DNA of 64,000 nt. Source: Cristatella mucedo. Taxonomy: Eukaryota; Bryozoa; Phylactolaemata; Cristatellidae. The translations under genes and the position numbers were made by a program. The notes under the pieces were generated by a model. That model was not told the origin of the DNA. It saw nothing but the letters and a program-made list of their open reading frames with translations, and made no database searches. The stretch spans positions 9,637,501-9,701,500 of the forward strand of contig WPIO01000005.1 of assembly GCA_009760855.2 (NCBI GenBank). The letters run 5' to 3'. Below are positions 12,849-20,844 of this stretch, piece by piece. The stretch's first letter is position 1; each line of letters starts with the position of its first letter.

Positions 12849-12889
<41 letters not shown>

Positions 12890-12933
12890 GTGAGACGAAG
12901 ACATGAGAGACAAAAAGAGAGAGAGTGAGATAG

Positions 12934-12972
<39 letters not shown>

Positions 12973-14198
12973 AGCTGGGAAGCCGGAGCAGCCATAGGCC
13001 GAGCATTCGTACGGTCTGTCAGCCTGCCTTGCGGTCGGAGCACGGCCTGGCAGTAGTGGAAGGGGGCTCAACCTACTGGGCGGTAGCCAACTGGACTGGA
13101 CGGTAGATAGGGGTCAGGGCAGGAGCTGCCGGCACAACAATTCAACGATTAGGTGCTAGATGCTACGGACGACGGCCACCTGTCAGCTGGCTTGGCTGCC
13201 CCGATAGCTGCGCTTTCATTAGCGGCCAGTAGCCCAGAAACAGTAAGCCGGCAGCCGACCGCTCGTCGGACAGCCGTATGCCGCGTTACTGCTGCCGAGT
13301 CCATAGCCGGCTTCTTCCGCGGGCCCTTAGCTCTAGAGAAACCGCGAATCTCGTAGTAGTGATTAACCGGACCCCTCCCATCGCTGGCGTCTCGTCCGTC
13401 CCGTGGCGATTTCCTCAGCAGACCGCTTTCAAAGGTTGCACCGGTAGCCTGATCCAGTGACCTGCGATATGACCTAATACTATTTTAAGTCACCGCGAGT
13501 TTTCCTTGCGAACTGAAGGGTCTAGTTTTGCAGAGATACGGCTGCGTAATCTCACTGCTAATCTCACTGCGTAATCTCACGCTGCGTAATCGAGGTGCAT
13601 ATGCACTCCCGTCGCTTTTCGCGAGCACACGATCCGTGGACGCGCTGGCGTGCGCGAGCTGCGGCACTAATAGGCACGCCGATTCGGCGGCGCTCGCGAG
13701 GCGCTCATATGACTAACGCCGACTCTCGCCTCGTCGTACCTGCACGAAAATACGCCGCCGCTCCTCTGTACGCACGAGCTGCCGTGCAGGCAGCCGCCGC
13801 CGCCGCCGCCGCCGCCGCCGCACGAGCCGTCGCTGCTGGATGCTTGCGCTGCTGCAAGAAAACAGAGCGACTCGGTTCGTCGCGCCGGCCGCTGCCTGCC
13901 GGCGTCGTTCCACTCGCCTCGACGTGGCGAGCGAAACTGTGGCGAAACCCTCCTCGCCGCAGCTCTCGCCGCTCGACTGACGCCACACGGGCCTAGAGCG
14001 GCTGCGCAAATGCGGCGAGTCCGGCGCCGCTTCGCTGCAAAGCAGGCAGCGAAGCGGCGCCGCTGCCGAGCTCGTGCGACTCGCCGCTGCCGCGCCGGAC
14101 ATGGAGCTGCACCAGCAGCAGCCGCCGCCGCAGCAGTAGCAGCTGGTGCAGCGGCTGCTGCAGCGTGCGGTAGGTCGCGGAGCGGCCCCGGCGTTGCC

Positions 14199-14274
<76 letters not shown>

Positions 14275-14581
14275 AGAACCCACAGCGTGTGCGGACAAAG
14301 ACGCGGAGACTCGCACAGGCGTCGCGGCTTTTACGCGACGGCACATCGAGTCTCGATTCGCTGCGGCTTGATGCGGGATTGCCGAAGGTGGCAAGCTCGG
14401 CAGCTCCGCCGCGCGCTCCGCTCGCAGGCGGTGGCGGCGGCAGAGCCGGATAGAGCTGGACGCTTCCAGGTGCTTTGCAGGCTGGCGCCGCCGCGTGCTG
14501 TCGCCGCAGCCGCTCAGCGACAGCCCACTTACCGCACAGCAGGGAGGCCAGAAGGATCGCGGAGAGTGCGGCCGGCGACAT
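3820..14581 (-). CDS. Notch: Notch receptor, 5' seven exons (N-terminal signal peptide and EGF repeats), partial
   Basis: This is the start of a Notch single-pass receptor, which binds Delta/Serrate ligands on neighbouring cells and is cleaved to release a transcriptional co-activator. Joined exons are 14581-14533, 13851-13740, 8479-8343, 7664-7400, 6967-6789, 4539-4263 and 4004-3820; cumulative phases are 1, 2, 1, 2, 1, 2, 1 and every junction restores an EGF consensus. Residues 1-20 form a signal peptide (likely cut after AQA). EGF modules follow at about 27-64, 70-106, 113-162, 168-200, 207-239, 246-279, 286-317 and 324-355, then a two-cysteine remnant 356-370 and the start of another EGF at 377. 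Order and linker wording match Notch EGF1-3, 5-9 and 12: for example GNNCERVFMPCQPSPC resembles the human EGF5/6 junction. EGF4, EGF10 and most of EGF11 are absent. The O-fucose consensus (four residues then S/T before cysteine 3) is kept in at least six repeats, including EGF12. The gene is truncated by the window edge. Identification as Notch rather than another EGF protein rests on repeat order and linker similarity recalled from fly and human proteins. Confidence 0.9.
4005..4262 (-). other. Notch intron 6
   Basis: This is a 258-nt GT-AG intron. The donor reads ATTGG|GTATGAG. The length is divisible by three, but an in-frame TAA occurs early, so retention would truncate the protein. Confidence 0.85.
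4263..4539 (-). CDS. Notch: Notch exon 6: EGF7 (most), EGF8, EGF9 (most)
   Basis: The acceptor is CATCTGCAG just above 4539 and the donor GT lies at 4262-4261. The length is 277 bp. It reads HRCANGARC, SCQCPPGYTGTLC, VDECRESPCLNGATC, SCARGWIGDRC and IDDCASSPCQNGGTC. EGF8 and EGF9 have the calcium-binding VDEC/IDDC starts. The phase with exon 5 is closed by G|GT (Gly248). An O-glucose consensus (CASSPC) is present in EGF9. Confidence 0.92.
4540..6788 (-). other. Notch intron 5
   Basis: This is a 2249-nt GT-AG intron. It contains the 3' end of a family B LINE near 6620-6758 in the opposite orientation. Open frames on both strands at 5950-6298 show no recognisable domain. A plus-strand CTATAAATAG near 6615 lies in or beside the LINE end. 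I see nothing else supportable here. Confidence 0.8.
6620..6760 (+). mobile_element. LINE family B, 3' end fragment
   Basis: The segment ACCGAAAGCC...CATAACACCCACATAGTC and the tail ATTAGATTACATTACA match the end of the copy at 53840-54220. It sits antisense inside Notch intron 5 and stops about 28 nt from the exon 5 donor. No coding sequence remains. Confidence 0.65.
6789..6967 (-). CDS. Notch: Notch exon 5: end of EGF5, EGF6, start of EGF7
   Basis: The acceptor is CCGTTTCAG just above 6967, with a weak pyrimidine tract. The donor TCCG|GTGAGTC is strong. The length is 179 bp. It reads CKCSPLYTGNNC, then MPCQPSPCSNGGAC and TCPAGFGGTHC, ending IGNCS plus one base. The junctions inside EGF5 and EGF7 both restore intact modules, which strongly supports the boundaries. 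Confidence 0.93.
6968..7399 (-). other. Notch intron 4
   Basis: This is a 432-nt GT-AG intron with donor CTACAG|GTACAG. The read-through frame meets a stop near 7255. The plus strand near 7190-7260 is rich in CAGC and CTACT runs. No gene is seen inside. Confidence 0.85.
7400..7664 (-). CDS. Notch: Notch exon 4: end of EGF2, EGF3, EGF5 start
   Basis: The acceptor CCTTTTCTCGTGCAG just above 7664 has a good pyrimidine tract. The donor is at 7399-7398. The length is 265 bp. It closes EGF2 (GWSGEQC), then encodes an EGF3-like module whose first two cysteines are 21 residues apart instead of about 4, followed by CLHGGTC and RCPVGFSGPRC. The next module (DVEDECAVLRPC, CQHSGTCLNTPAGYR) corresponds to canonical EGF5, so one N-terminal repeat (EGF4) is missing compared with fly and human Notch. 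Confidence 0.9.
7665..8342 (-). other. Notch intron 3, stop-free and in frame
   Basis: This is a 678-nt GT-AG intron (226 codons exactly). The minus-strand frame stays open from exon 3 through the intron into exon 4. Most of it is the 15-bp minisatellite, which in this frame would encode a Leu/Ile/Pro-rich hydrophobic tract. The spliced form restores EGF2, so it is called an intron; retention would not cause a frameshift. Confidence 0.8.
7744..8231 (+). repeat. 15-bp minisatellite, about 32 units
   Basis: The main plus-strand unit is GCGGAATCAGCAGCA. Variants are GCAGAATCAGCAGCA and GTGGAAGAGGCAGCA, interspersed along the array. Because 15 is a multiple of three, each frame gives a pentapeptide repeat (ESAAA in one plus frame). 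The array fills most of Notch intron 3. Confidence 0.93.
8343..8479 (-). CDS. Notch: Notch exon 3: end of EGF1, most of EGF2
   Basis: The acceptor is TTCTGCTTGCAG just above 8479 and the donor is CACCG|GTGAGC. The length is 137 bp. The start was chosen because exon 2 ends in phase 2 (TGC AG) and joining to C TGT gives SCSCPSTHIGEFC, closing EGF1 with normal spacing. EGF2 reads NPCLSSPC, CSVRTDGNGTALFECSC, very close to canonical Notch EGF2. The frame stays open above 8479 but lacks the first EGF1 cysteines, so an earlier start is less likely. Confidence 0.88.
8960..9850 (+). mobile_element. LINE family A (L2/CR1-type) reverse transcriptase fragment
   Basis: Pieces in shifting frames match the family: a LYADDTQ-like motif near 9050 interrupted by a CA repeat, YLCFD after it, then FLKLND, LDKDTVAMLVHEFM, LELCNSFLAGV and a later C-terminal piece. 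It lies antisense in Notch intron 2 and is full of frameshifts and stops, so it is dead. Its 3' tail is not visible. Confidence 0.75.
9070..9163 (+). repeat. (CA)n microsatellite
   Basis: This is a near-pure CA repeat with a single CGC and a CTC interruption. It lies exactly where the reverse transcriptase motif ADDTQ (GAC ACA CAG) would be, so it probably grew from that coding sequence. Confidence 0.95.
11081..11104 (+). repeat. (CTGC)n short tandem repeat
   Basis: This is a run of six CTGC/TGCC units within Notch intron 2. Confidence 0.9.
11400..11555 (-). mobile_element. tRNA-derived SINE, family A
   Basis: On the minus strand the head has a tRNA-like A box (CAGGGGTTAAGGTGCTCG) and a region equivalent to a B box, and the tail has GAGATTAAGTTCTCCTATAGCGCTATGC. 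This is the common SINE of the window, divergent here. It lies in the sense orientation of Notch. Confidence 0.75.
12400..12970 (+). repeat. Complex (GA)n / (CAGA)n / (CAGACG)n simple repeat
   Basis: The tract starts with GA dinucleotides, then mixed ACAGAC units, a pure GCAGAC hexamer block near 12560-12660, CAGA tetramers near 12850-12890, and ends with (GA)n to about 12968. All long open frames over it (for example LSLSLS and QTQTQT) are artefacts of the repeat. Confidence 0.95.
13740..13851 (-). CDS. Notch: Notch exon 2: end of signal peptide, first part of EGF1
   Basis: The acceptor CTGTTTTCTTGCAG just above 13851 is excellent. The donor TGCAG|GTACGA has GT at 13739-13738. The length is 112 bp. 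It encodes AQASSSDGSC, nine consecutive glycines, then CLHGSSCVQRSGGVFSC. The Gly9 run, from a GGC repeat, sits between cysteines 1 and 2 of EGF1. The size and phases (1 in, 2 out) match the organisation of vertebrate Notch exon 2. Confidence 0.9.
13787..13821 (+). repeat. (GCC)n trinucleotide repeat, coding
   Basis: The plus-strand GCC repeat is read as GGC (Gly) on the minus strand inside Notch exon 2. It gives nine glycines between EGF1 cysteines 1 and 2. Confidence 0.95.
14022..14062. repeat. Perfect inverted repeat, 17-bp arms, 7-nt loop
   Basis: 14022-14038 is the reverse complement of 14046-14062. It is GC-rich and lies in Notch intron 1 about 170 nt upstream of exon 2. A second, shorter palindrome (CTGCACCAGC with GCTGGTGCAG) follows at about 14105-14150. 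Confidence 0.85.
14200..14271 (+). repeat. (GA)n microsatellite
   Basis: This is a pure GA run (CT on the Notch strand) in intron 1, about 260 nt downstream of the exon 1 donor. It is polypyrimidine on the transcribed sense strand. Confidence 0.97.
14533..14581 (-). CDS. Notch: Notch exon 1: start codon and signal peptide
   Basis: The coding part is 49 nt and reads MSPAALSAILLASLLC plus one base, ending at the donor TGCG|GTAAGT. G occupies position -3 of the ATG. The hydrophobic core and phase 1 end match the first exon of other Notch genes, and joining to exon 2 gives cleavage-like AQA followed by Ser. The 5' UTR extends upstream to an unplaced start. Confidence 0.87.
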
Positions 14582-15174
14582 GCCCGGCCCCCACCACCGC
14601 AGAGCCGCTGAGCACGACCTTTACGGGCGGCAGCCCGGGCTGCGGCAACGACCTGGACTGAAGGCGACCGACGGGACTCGATCGCCGCTCCGGCGCTGCT
14701 AGTGGCCGCAACGATGGCCGCGACTCGGTAGGTCGTCCGAACCGGCGCTTCGGTTACGGTCGCAAACTCCGAGGCGTTCCTCGACGGCTGCGTGCACGCC
14801 GCCGCGGAAAGTCGTCAACTAACCGAACCGCCGTCAACGGCGGAGTACGCTGCGAGTAGCGCCGCTCTACGCCGGCGGTTCGCCAGAGCGTGCGGTGGGA
14901 GGCGTGTCCACAGCACGTTTAGGGGTGGAGCCTGGTGATTGCGTTCAGTGGCTGCGAGGCGGCGATTAGTTTTCCTGCTGTCGTCTCTCCGAGAGTACTC
15001 CGTGTCGCCGGCCGCTTATAATGGGCCGAACATGAAAGGCAGGTCCGGCGCTTTCACGTTTTTCGGCAGAGAGAGCAACGAGTAGGCGCGCCGAGGCTGC
15101 GAGGAAACGGCGAGGGTGGCGACGATGCGACAGGTGGAGCCGCCCGAATATGGCTCTCGCAGCCCGCAGCCCGT

Positions 15175-15175
15175 A

Positions 15176-15216
<41 letters not shown>

Positions 15217-15217
15217 A
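15175..15217 (+). repeat. (GCC)n repeat
   Basis: This is a GCC trinucleotide run in the CpG-rich region upstream of Notch. It may lie in the 5' UTR or promoter. Confidence 0.9.
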
Positions 15218-15794
15218 GAGCTGTCTCGAGCCAGCTGAGGGCGGTAGCGGTGGCCGGGGGCCGCTGACCAGGGTGCTACCAGCTCCTACGGCTCCTCTGC
15301 GGGAGCTCGGCGGTCGAGACGACGAGGCCACGGGGTGGGGGAGCGTGCGAACGGCGCCGGTGGTTGGCTACGCCTGACTCGGACCATTCGCCGGATGGTG
15401 GAGGCGGCGTCCGGCAGTCGATCGGACGGCCAGTCGTCGTCGTCGCCGCCGTCGCCGCCGCCGCAGCCACCGCAGCCGCCGCGCCTTCGTGTAAGCGAGA
15501 CGGCGGCCGGAGATTGCGGCGGCCGATAAACCCCCTGGAACGGGTGAATGGGCAGCGGCGGTGGGCGGCAGGGGGAGGGGCGCGGCGGCGCCGGGGAGCC
15601 GCCGCGCCGGGGCGGTAGGTCTACCCAGCAGGGTGGCTAACGGCTAGCCTGGGCTGCTGCCGCCGGGGAGCCTCTCTCTCGGACCGAGGCGCCGAGGCGC
15701 GCGGCGGCTGCTCGGCTCGCTCGACCGGCGAGCGTGCCGAGCCCCTGGTCGAGCGCGGATCTGACTCGCACGCCCGACACTGGAAAGTGTAATT

Positions 15795-15927
15795 CACTTA
15801 GATGCACTCATTTGTATAGCGCCCTAAGAGAACTTAATCCCCATGCAGGAGCTGCACACATAACTCGGGGCTCGAGCCCACGACCTCGGTCGGGGCGAGC
15901 ACCTTAACCGCTGGGCCAAACCAGCGA
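15795..15927 (-). mobile_element. tRNA-derived SINE, family A
   Basis: The minus-strand head reads TTTGGCCCAGCGGTTAAGGTGCTCG (A box), with a B-box-like GGGCTCGAGCCCC, then the tail AGATTAAGTTCTCTTAGGGCGCT equivalent and ACAAATG. It is one of the better preserved copies and lies upstream of the Notch CpG region. Confidence 0.85.
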
Positions 15928-16440
15928 GGCATCTGCCACTAGCGTCGGTGCATCTTCCAAAACTGTATTTATCTGCTACAGAGCGAGCTCCGATGCCGCC
16001 GCCGCGAAATGTAGGGTCCGCTGCCAAGTGCTGCCGGACACTGCGGCGGACGCCTGCTAGCCGCTCCGCTCCTAGTGCTTTGCAGGCTCTCAGTGGAGAG
16101 CGAGGGGCCGCGATCGGTATCATCCGGCGAGCGCCCCCAAAAGGGCACAGCGCCGCCGCCGCCGCAGGAGGAGATCACTGCCGCTCTGCGGCAGGCCAAT
16201 GACCGGAATTTTATCGATCTGGAACGCCTACGAACAAATACGATACCGCCGGCTACGTTGGAATAATTCATAACAATGGATCCGCATAGCTCGCTCACGA
16301 GGTCGACGATTTCCACTGGAAAACTTATTAGGGTGAAGGAGTTATGCCGACCTGAGTTACACGGCCATGCTCGAGTCACTGGAACGAACTCTTCGACCCG
16401 GCTTAGCTGAAGCACTCTGCAACCCCACGAATGATTGCAC
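15928..16440. other. Intergenic, GC-rich, nothing recognised
   Basis: There is a moderate CpG content and overlapping open frames on both strands, but no domain, splice-linked exon or repeat match. Confidence 0.5.
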
Positions 16441-16578
16441 ACATATAATTCATTAATATATCGCCAAAGAGAACTTGATCTCGATTCGGGTGCTTCGTCG
16501 CATATGTAGCAGGGTTCGATCTCGCGACCTCAACCGTCAAAGGCGAGTGTGTTATCTTTGGGCCAAACCAGTGCGACC
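16441..16578 (-). mobile_element. tRNA-derived SINE, family A (diverged)
   Basis: Its minus-strand head TGGTTTGGCCCAAAGATAAC and tail GAGATCAAGTTCTCTTTGGCG are recognisable but mutated. Confidence 0.75.
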
Positions 16579-17427
16579 CACTGACCGCATCACTCGATCA
16601 GACCGATAACCTGAATAACGCGCATCGCCGAAAAGCGCCATGAATGGTTTCACCGCTACGGAAGAACCCCTATTCACGCACCCTCCATAAATGCACACTC
16701 TCTGTATTGGCGCAGGATTTTCAAAAACGAACTATTACTACCGACCGTAGTGCACAATGTACAATCGTCTCTAACGCCTTTGGTGGCTATACATTATTTG
16801 CCGAGGTGAATTTAGAGACAGAACGTCACGCGGTCGGCTGCTAAGCGCCGTCGCTCATTTTTCTGCTAGAATAACTGGTTTATCCTAGCTGAATGATTTC
16901 CAAAGCTCCGGGCAAAGACGCAAAACACTCGAGATGATAAGCACTCCTGCAACTAAATCAGTTTTTTGAAAAAGCTCACAAATATTAATACGAAATTATT
17001 GATTTACCATCTGAATATATCCTGTAAGCTGCAGCATTGCAAGTGGGAAAGGCAACGTAGCTATTTACCAAGTTTATCTTATTAAGAACTAATTGTGAGA
17101 CCTTATAAAAATCCTCGTTTTTAAGTTAGCCGTCGCAGACCCAGTCTAGTTTTTTAAAGTGCTTTCTAAGACCGATTACACAGTGGTGCTCTGCCACTAT
17201 ATTTCCCTACATCTAAGTATTCAGCGTACCGCGATTCTATTTTGGTGATGCAGATCGTTAATAGAATAAAATTTCCTGTGCGGCTTTCTGCTTCTACTTT
17301 AGCCGTGGAGGTGAAATTTGATTGATAACATGACCGACACCGTGGTTAAGTTCGTCATTTTCTGTCGACTGCCCGAAATGAATAAATGATGAAGTGAAAT
17401 GTCATTGCGGTCTTTGTTATAACCGAA
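16579..17427. other. Intergenic, nothing recognised
   Basis: This is AT-richer sequence with short open frames only. I see no gene or repeat I can name. Confidence 0.5.
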
Positions 17428-17590
17428 GTAGAGAGCTGGTTTGGTACAGCGGTTAAGGTGCTCGCCCCGACCAAGGTCTTGCTGAGGTCGTGGGCTCGAG
17501 CCCCGAGGCATATGTGAAGCTCCTGAATAGATATTAAGTTCTCTTGGGGCGCTATACAAATGAATTATATTTATTTATATTTATAGAGAC
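17428..17590 (+). mobile_element. tRNA-derived SINE, family A (well preserved)
   Basis: The head is GAGCTGGTTTGGTACAGCGGTTAAGGTGCTCGC in two pieces, with B box GGGCTCGAGCCCC. The body has an AAGCTCCTGAATAG-like segment, and the tail reads ATTAAGTTCTCTTGGGGCGC then TATACAAATGAATTATA. It ends in an AT-rich tract. The 3' part resembles the LINE A tail. Confidence 0.9.
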
Positions 17591-17699
17591 ACATAGGTCC
17601 ACTTGAGATAAAAAAGTAGACCAACAGAAGTATTCAAAACGAACCGATAATAGAATGAACTGCAAGTGCAAGCTATGGTCTCCGCAAAACCAGATGCTT

Positions 17700-17800
17700 A
17701 ATAATAATAATAATAATAATATTGCACTTGATAAAGCGCCCTCAGAGAACTTAATCTCTTTCTAGGCGCTTTACATTTGCTCTAATGCGGGCTAAAGATT
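17700..17800 (-). mobile_element. LINE family A 3' tail
   Basis: It begins with TAATAATAAT (the ATT-rich tail in reverse), then CTTGATAAAGCGCCCTCAGAG and AGGCGCTTTACATTTGC. No coding part is visible; the copy is severely 5'-truncated. Confidence 0.85.
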
Positions 17801-17974
17801 TCGGCCACAACAAAAGTAACATTCCTAAGAGAACGTACTTAGCGCTGCAGTGAGCAGCATCTTCTACCGACGATTAAAGGATTTAGTGATTTACTGAAAT
17901 CTCCGCGCTTCGTGTTTACAAGGCAAGTTTCACATGTGCAGTCGACGCAGCTAGAAAGCCACGTTATAAAGCTT

Positions 17975-18045
17975 AGCTGATTTAACAGCCTTATTTATAT
18001 TGCGGCAGACGAGCCCTTGCGGCTACCACCACCGCTCGCAGCGGG
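17975..18045 (-). mobile_element. SINE family B, 3' part
   Basis: GCTGATTTAACAGCCTTATTTATATTGCGGC followed by GGCTACCACCACCGCTCGCAG (in pieces) matches the 3' part of copies at 19605 and 51370. The head is not clear. Confidence 0.55.
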
Positions 18046-18699
18046 CGTTGAGACGTGACGTCAGTGGGTTCTGAGCTATCGGAAATGTGGGTTGCCAAAA
18101 TTGCCGGCAAAGCTGCAGCAGCTCGAGCGTCTGCTGGGACGCAGCTATTCTGTAAGCGCTTCCGGTTGCGTCTATTAGGCAATCCTAGCCTTAGGGTCAG
18201 CGACAGAGAGCAGGTCTGTCATCGCATCGCATGAAGACCTGTCATCGCCTTGCTCGATGGCATCAGATATAGGATATGCCGCTACGTTATGCCACCACAA
18301 ACTGCACGGTCAACCACTTAAGCACCTGCAGAACGGCAGCCCGTGCGCTGATTAAAGCGACGCGAGCACCCTATGTGCTGCCTACTCTGCTGCATTAGCT
18401 AAGAACGCCGCCGGTCTTTCGGCATGGCCAATAAAAATGCGTGTTCAGCTACTGGTCACCTGTAGCACAAGCAGCAAGTATCACAGTCAACTGGAATTCG
18501 TCCTGACTCCTGCACACTCTCTACCTGAAAACAGTCATTAAATTTCGAGGCAGGGCGGCAATAAAACTGCTTCGATCGTATTGTATGTATCCGGAAAAGT
18601 GTACTGCTTAATTCTCACACGTACGTTGCCGACAGCGCTTCGGCGGCTGACGCTTCGAGATGAGCCGAGTCTCCTTCGCCGCTGATCGTTAATTATTTG
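18046..18699. other. Intergenic, nothing recognised
   Basis: There is mixed sequence with GACCTGTCATCGC repeated twice near 18208-18250. I see no gene. Confidence 0.5.
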
Positions 18700-18770
18700 A
18701 CCCAGTAGCCATCAATAATATCGCCCCAATAAGAGAACTAAATCTCTAGCCAGGTACTCTATGACTCGCT
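18700..18770 (-). mobile_element. SINE family A or LINE A tail remnant
   Basis: TATCGCCCCAATAAGAGAAC then TAAATCTCTAGCCAGGTACT resembles the shared 3' tail in reverse orientation. It is too short to choose between the two families. Confidence 0.5.
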
Positions 18771-19259
18771 TCAAGAAAATCAGTAACCATGGGCAAGGAA
18801 ATAACAGGTGCCATTATCTTGCTTAAGCCATCGAGCTAAAGGAAAACGTGAAGGCATTAAGCATCACCAGTTACTTGGGGCCTCTGGCATTAACATGCTC
18901 TGAATGACGCGCAGGTAAAAACCCGCACAGCCTTTGACTGCGACCAGAGAAAGAGGAAGACAAGCTTGTTAGGCGCACGGAGTGCTGAGCAGAACAGATG
19001 TGTCTGTAATTGAAACTTGAGAAAGAACCAAAGTCATTGTGAATGTGACTCGAGCCAGTGACAAGTTCTAGACTATTGGTGCATGCCAACTGAAAGCTAG
19101 ATCAGCGAAAGATTTCAATTAAGTGTGAGGGCGGAACGCCGAGCAACTGAAGACCGAGCGGCGGGTTGTGCTAGAGAAGGCTGGCGCTAGAGCGCATTAG
19201 AGAGGCAATGAGGTCGGATAGTTAGACTGGTGCGTGCGAGTGGAGTGACCCATAGTCCA
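18771..19259. other. Intergenic, nothing recognised
   Basis: There are short open frames only and no recognisable element. Confidence 0.5.
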
Positions 19260-19269
19260 ATGAGAGAGT

Positions 19270-19424
<155 letters not shown>

Positions 19425-19604
19425 GGTGGATTTTGAAGTCGATTCGTTGCTTGATAGGAAGTTAGTCAAGCTCACACCGAGGAGCTGCGATATGGCAGTA
19501 ATGCCATTGTCTTTAGACCAGCCTAGCTGCTAAGTTGTGTACATGTTTCAGACCATTAAGGAGACACGCCGGGAGTCCTGAATAAAGCGAATTGCAGTAA
19601 ATTA

Positions 19605-19770
19605 AAATATCAGCTTATCTAAGAGCCTTATTTTTATAGCGGCACAAAAGTCTTATTGGCTTTCATCGCCGCTTGCAGTTGACAATAATGGATCGCCCAC
19701 TGCAGGAGTCAAACCTCCAACCTCAATCATAAAAAGCGAGCATCTTACCTATTGGCTATCACGGCCTAGT
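19605..19770 (-). mobile_element. tRNA-derived SINE, family B
   Basis: The minus-strand head GGCCGTGATAGCCAATAGGT has an A-box-like start, with a B-box-like region GGTTTGACTCCTGCAGTGGG. The body has GGATCCATTATT-like wording, then TTGTCAACTGCAAGCGGCGA and GCCGCTATAAAAATAAGGCT. It is the most complete family B copy and is distinct from family A. Confidence 0.8.
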
Positions 19771-20039
19771 ATTAGATGCCACGTCATTGTCAACTTAACC
19801 ATTTTGGCCGCCGTACTCTTCACTACAGAAGCACTGACTTTGGCCATGTTTCTTAGCTGACAGTACGCTAACTTGATAGCCGAGCACGACCTGATTAAAT
19901 GTAGTCTTTGCTGGAATGATGCAAGGTGAATCTCCGTAGGGGGGAGGGTAAGGTCGTGCAATGTCGAGGCCATACTGCTTTGCCAGCGTGCGACCCTGGC
20001 CAGTGCTCGGATAGCGGCGCAGCTTCTGCCTGGCGGTTG

Positions 20040-20300
20040 CTATAATAATAAGAAGAAGAATGCACTTGATAAAGCGCCCTCAGAGAACTCAATCTCTCTC
20101 TAGGCGCATTACGTTTGCTGCAGAGGGAAATGAAATTGAATGGTGAGTAAAATCCTGCTTGATAAACAAACAAAATGAATAACATGGTTAGGGGTGACAT
20201 GCACAGGGTCAGCATGCAAATGTGGTTAGTGGCAGCATGCGCAGTGTCAGCATGCATAAGCACATCAAGGAATAATCACAGGGACCCACTAAATGCTATC
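20040..20300 (-). mobile_element. LINE family A 3' end
   Basis: It begins with AATAATAAG, then GATAAAGCGCCCTCAGAGAA, CATGGTTAGGGGTGACATGC, CAGGGTCAGCATGCAAATGT, TGGTTAGTGGCAGCATGC and GGGACCCACTAAATGCT. This is the 3' UTR and last codons of the family in reverse. Confidence 0.88.
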
Positions 20301-20844
20301 CGCCAGACGGTAGCGATGCAGCGCCCGGCTCGACCGGGTCTGCAAGCGGCGCTGGAAAAGCGACACCAAATTAGCGAACGTGCGTGCGCGGAGCATGGCT
20401 CTTGTACTGTGGCCGATACGGCGCGTGATTGCCGACAGATTTCTTACAAGCTTAAAGCAGCTCACGCTCAGTTATTTATTTGCACAGCGATCGCATGAAG
20501 TGCTTACAGAGTCGTTGGCGTCGTTACGTCCTCCTCCTCGCTCCTCCTACTCCTCGGGCCATTGGCTCAGGCTATCGGCTCGGGCCGTTGGCTCGCCATT
20601 GGGCACGACGCCATCGACGCCATTGGCGCGCCGAAGGTCTGCGGGGTCGCCTTCGCGCAGGAAAATCGCCATCCGCTCGTCGCTGCGCTACCTTCAATCG
20701 TTGCAAAAAACTCGAATCGAGAATTGGTCCTGCTGGGGCGCAGCACGCAATTATTAATAATATTGCACAATAATAAGTATCGCGTTTCTCATGCTAATAA
20801 TTCAGGTACACTAAAGCTCTCAAGCGCCGATGCGTTCTTCGCCC
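20301..20844. other. GC-rich patch, no gene recognised
   Basis: Imperfect repeats of CCATTGGCTC/CGGGCCGTTGGCTCG occur near 20555-20625. Open frames in several phases overlap, with no domain. Confidence 0.5.

Larger units (their letters stand above)
8480..13739 (-). other. Notch intron 2
   Basis: This is a 5260-nt GT-AG intron. It holds an antisense LINE A fragment (8960-9850) with an internal (CA)n tract, a SINE (11400-11555), a (CTGC)n run near 11081-11104 and a long CAGACA/GA-rich tract (12400-12970). The stretches 9851-11080 and 11556-12390 show nothing recognisable; overlapping open frames on both strands at 10740-11420 look like chance. Confidence 0.8.
13852..14532 (-). other. Notch intron 1, stop-free and in frame
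   Basis: This is a 681-nt GT-AG intron (227 codons exactly) with a strong G|GTAAGTGG donor. The frame from the start codon stays open through it into exon 2. It contains a (GA)n tract and several GC-rich inverted repeats. The LSLS and poly-Ala peptides it would encode look like repeat translation. Confidence 0.8.
13590..15730 (-). promoter_or_regulatory. CpG-rich region over Notch exons 1-2 and upstream
   Basis: This stretch is much richer in G+C and in CpG than the flanks and covers exon 2, intron 1, exon 1 and about 1.1 kb upstream of the start codon. It is the best candidate for the Notch promoter and 5' UTR. A minus-strand TATA-like ATTATAAGCGG lies near 15012-15022, about 430 nt upstream of the ATG, but no convincing initiator follows, so the start site is not placed. 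Confidence 0.6.

Noticed and set aside
12115-13071. Long serine/leucine/cysteine-rich open frames on the minus strand and QT-rich frames on the plus strand
   Set aside because: They only translate the CAGACA/GA simple repeat.
13667-14581. A 304-codon minus-strand gene starting MSPAALSAILLASLLCGK
   Set aside because: It is exon 1 plus intron 1 plus exon 2 of Notch. The LSLS and alanine tracts are repeat translation, and splicing gives the correct EGF1.
19605-19770. A functional tRNA gene
   Set aside because: The A and B box-like segments belong to a repeated SINE with a common body; no intact cloverleaf or acceptor stem is visible.
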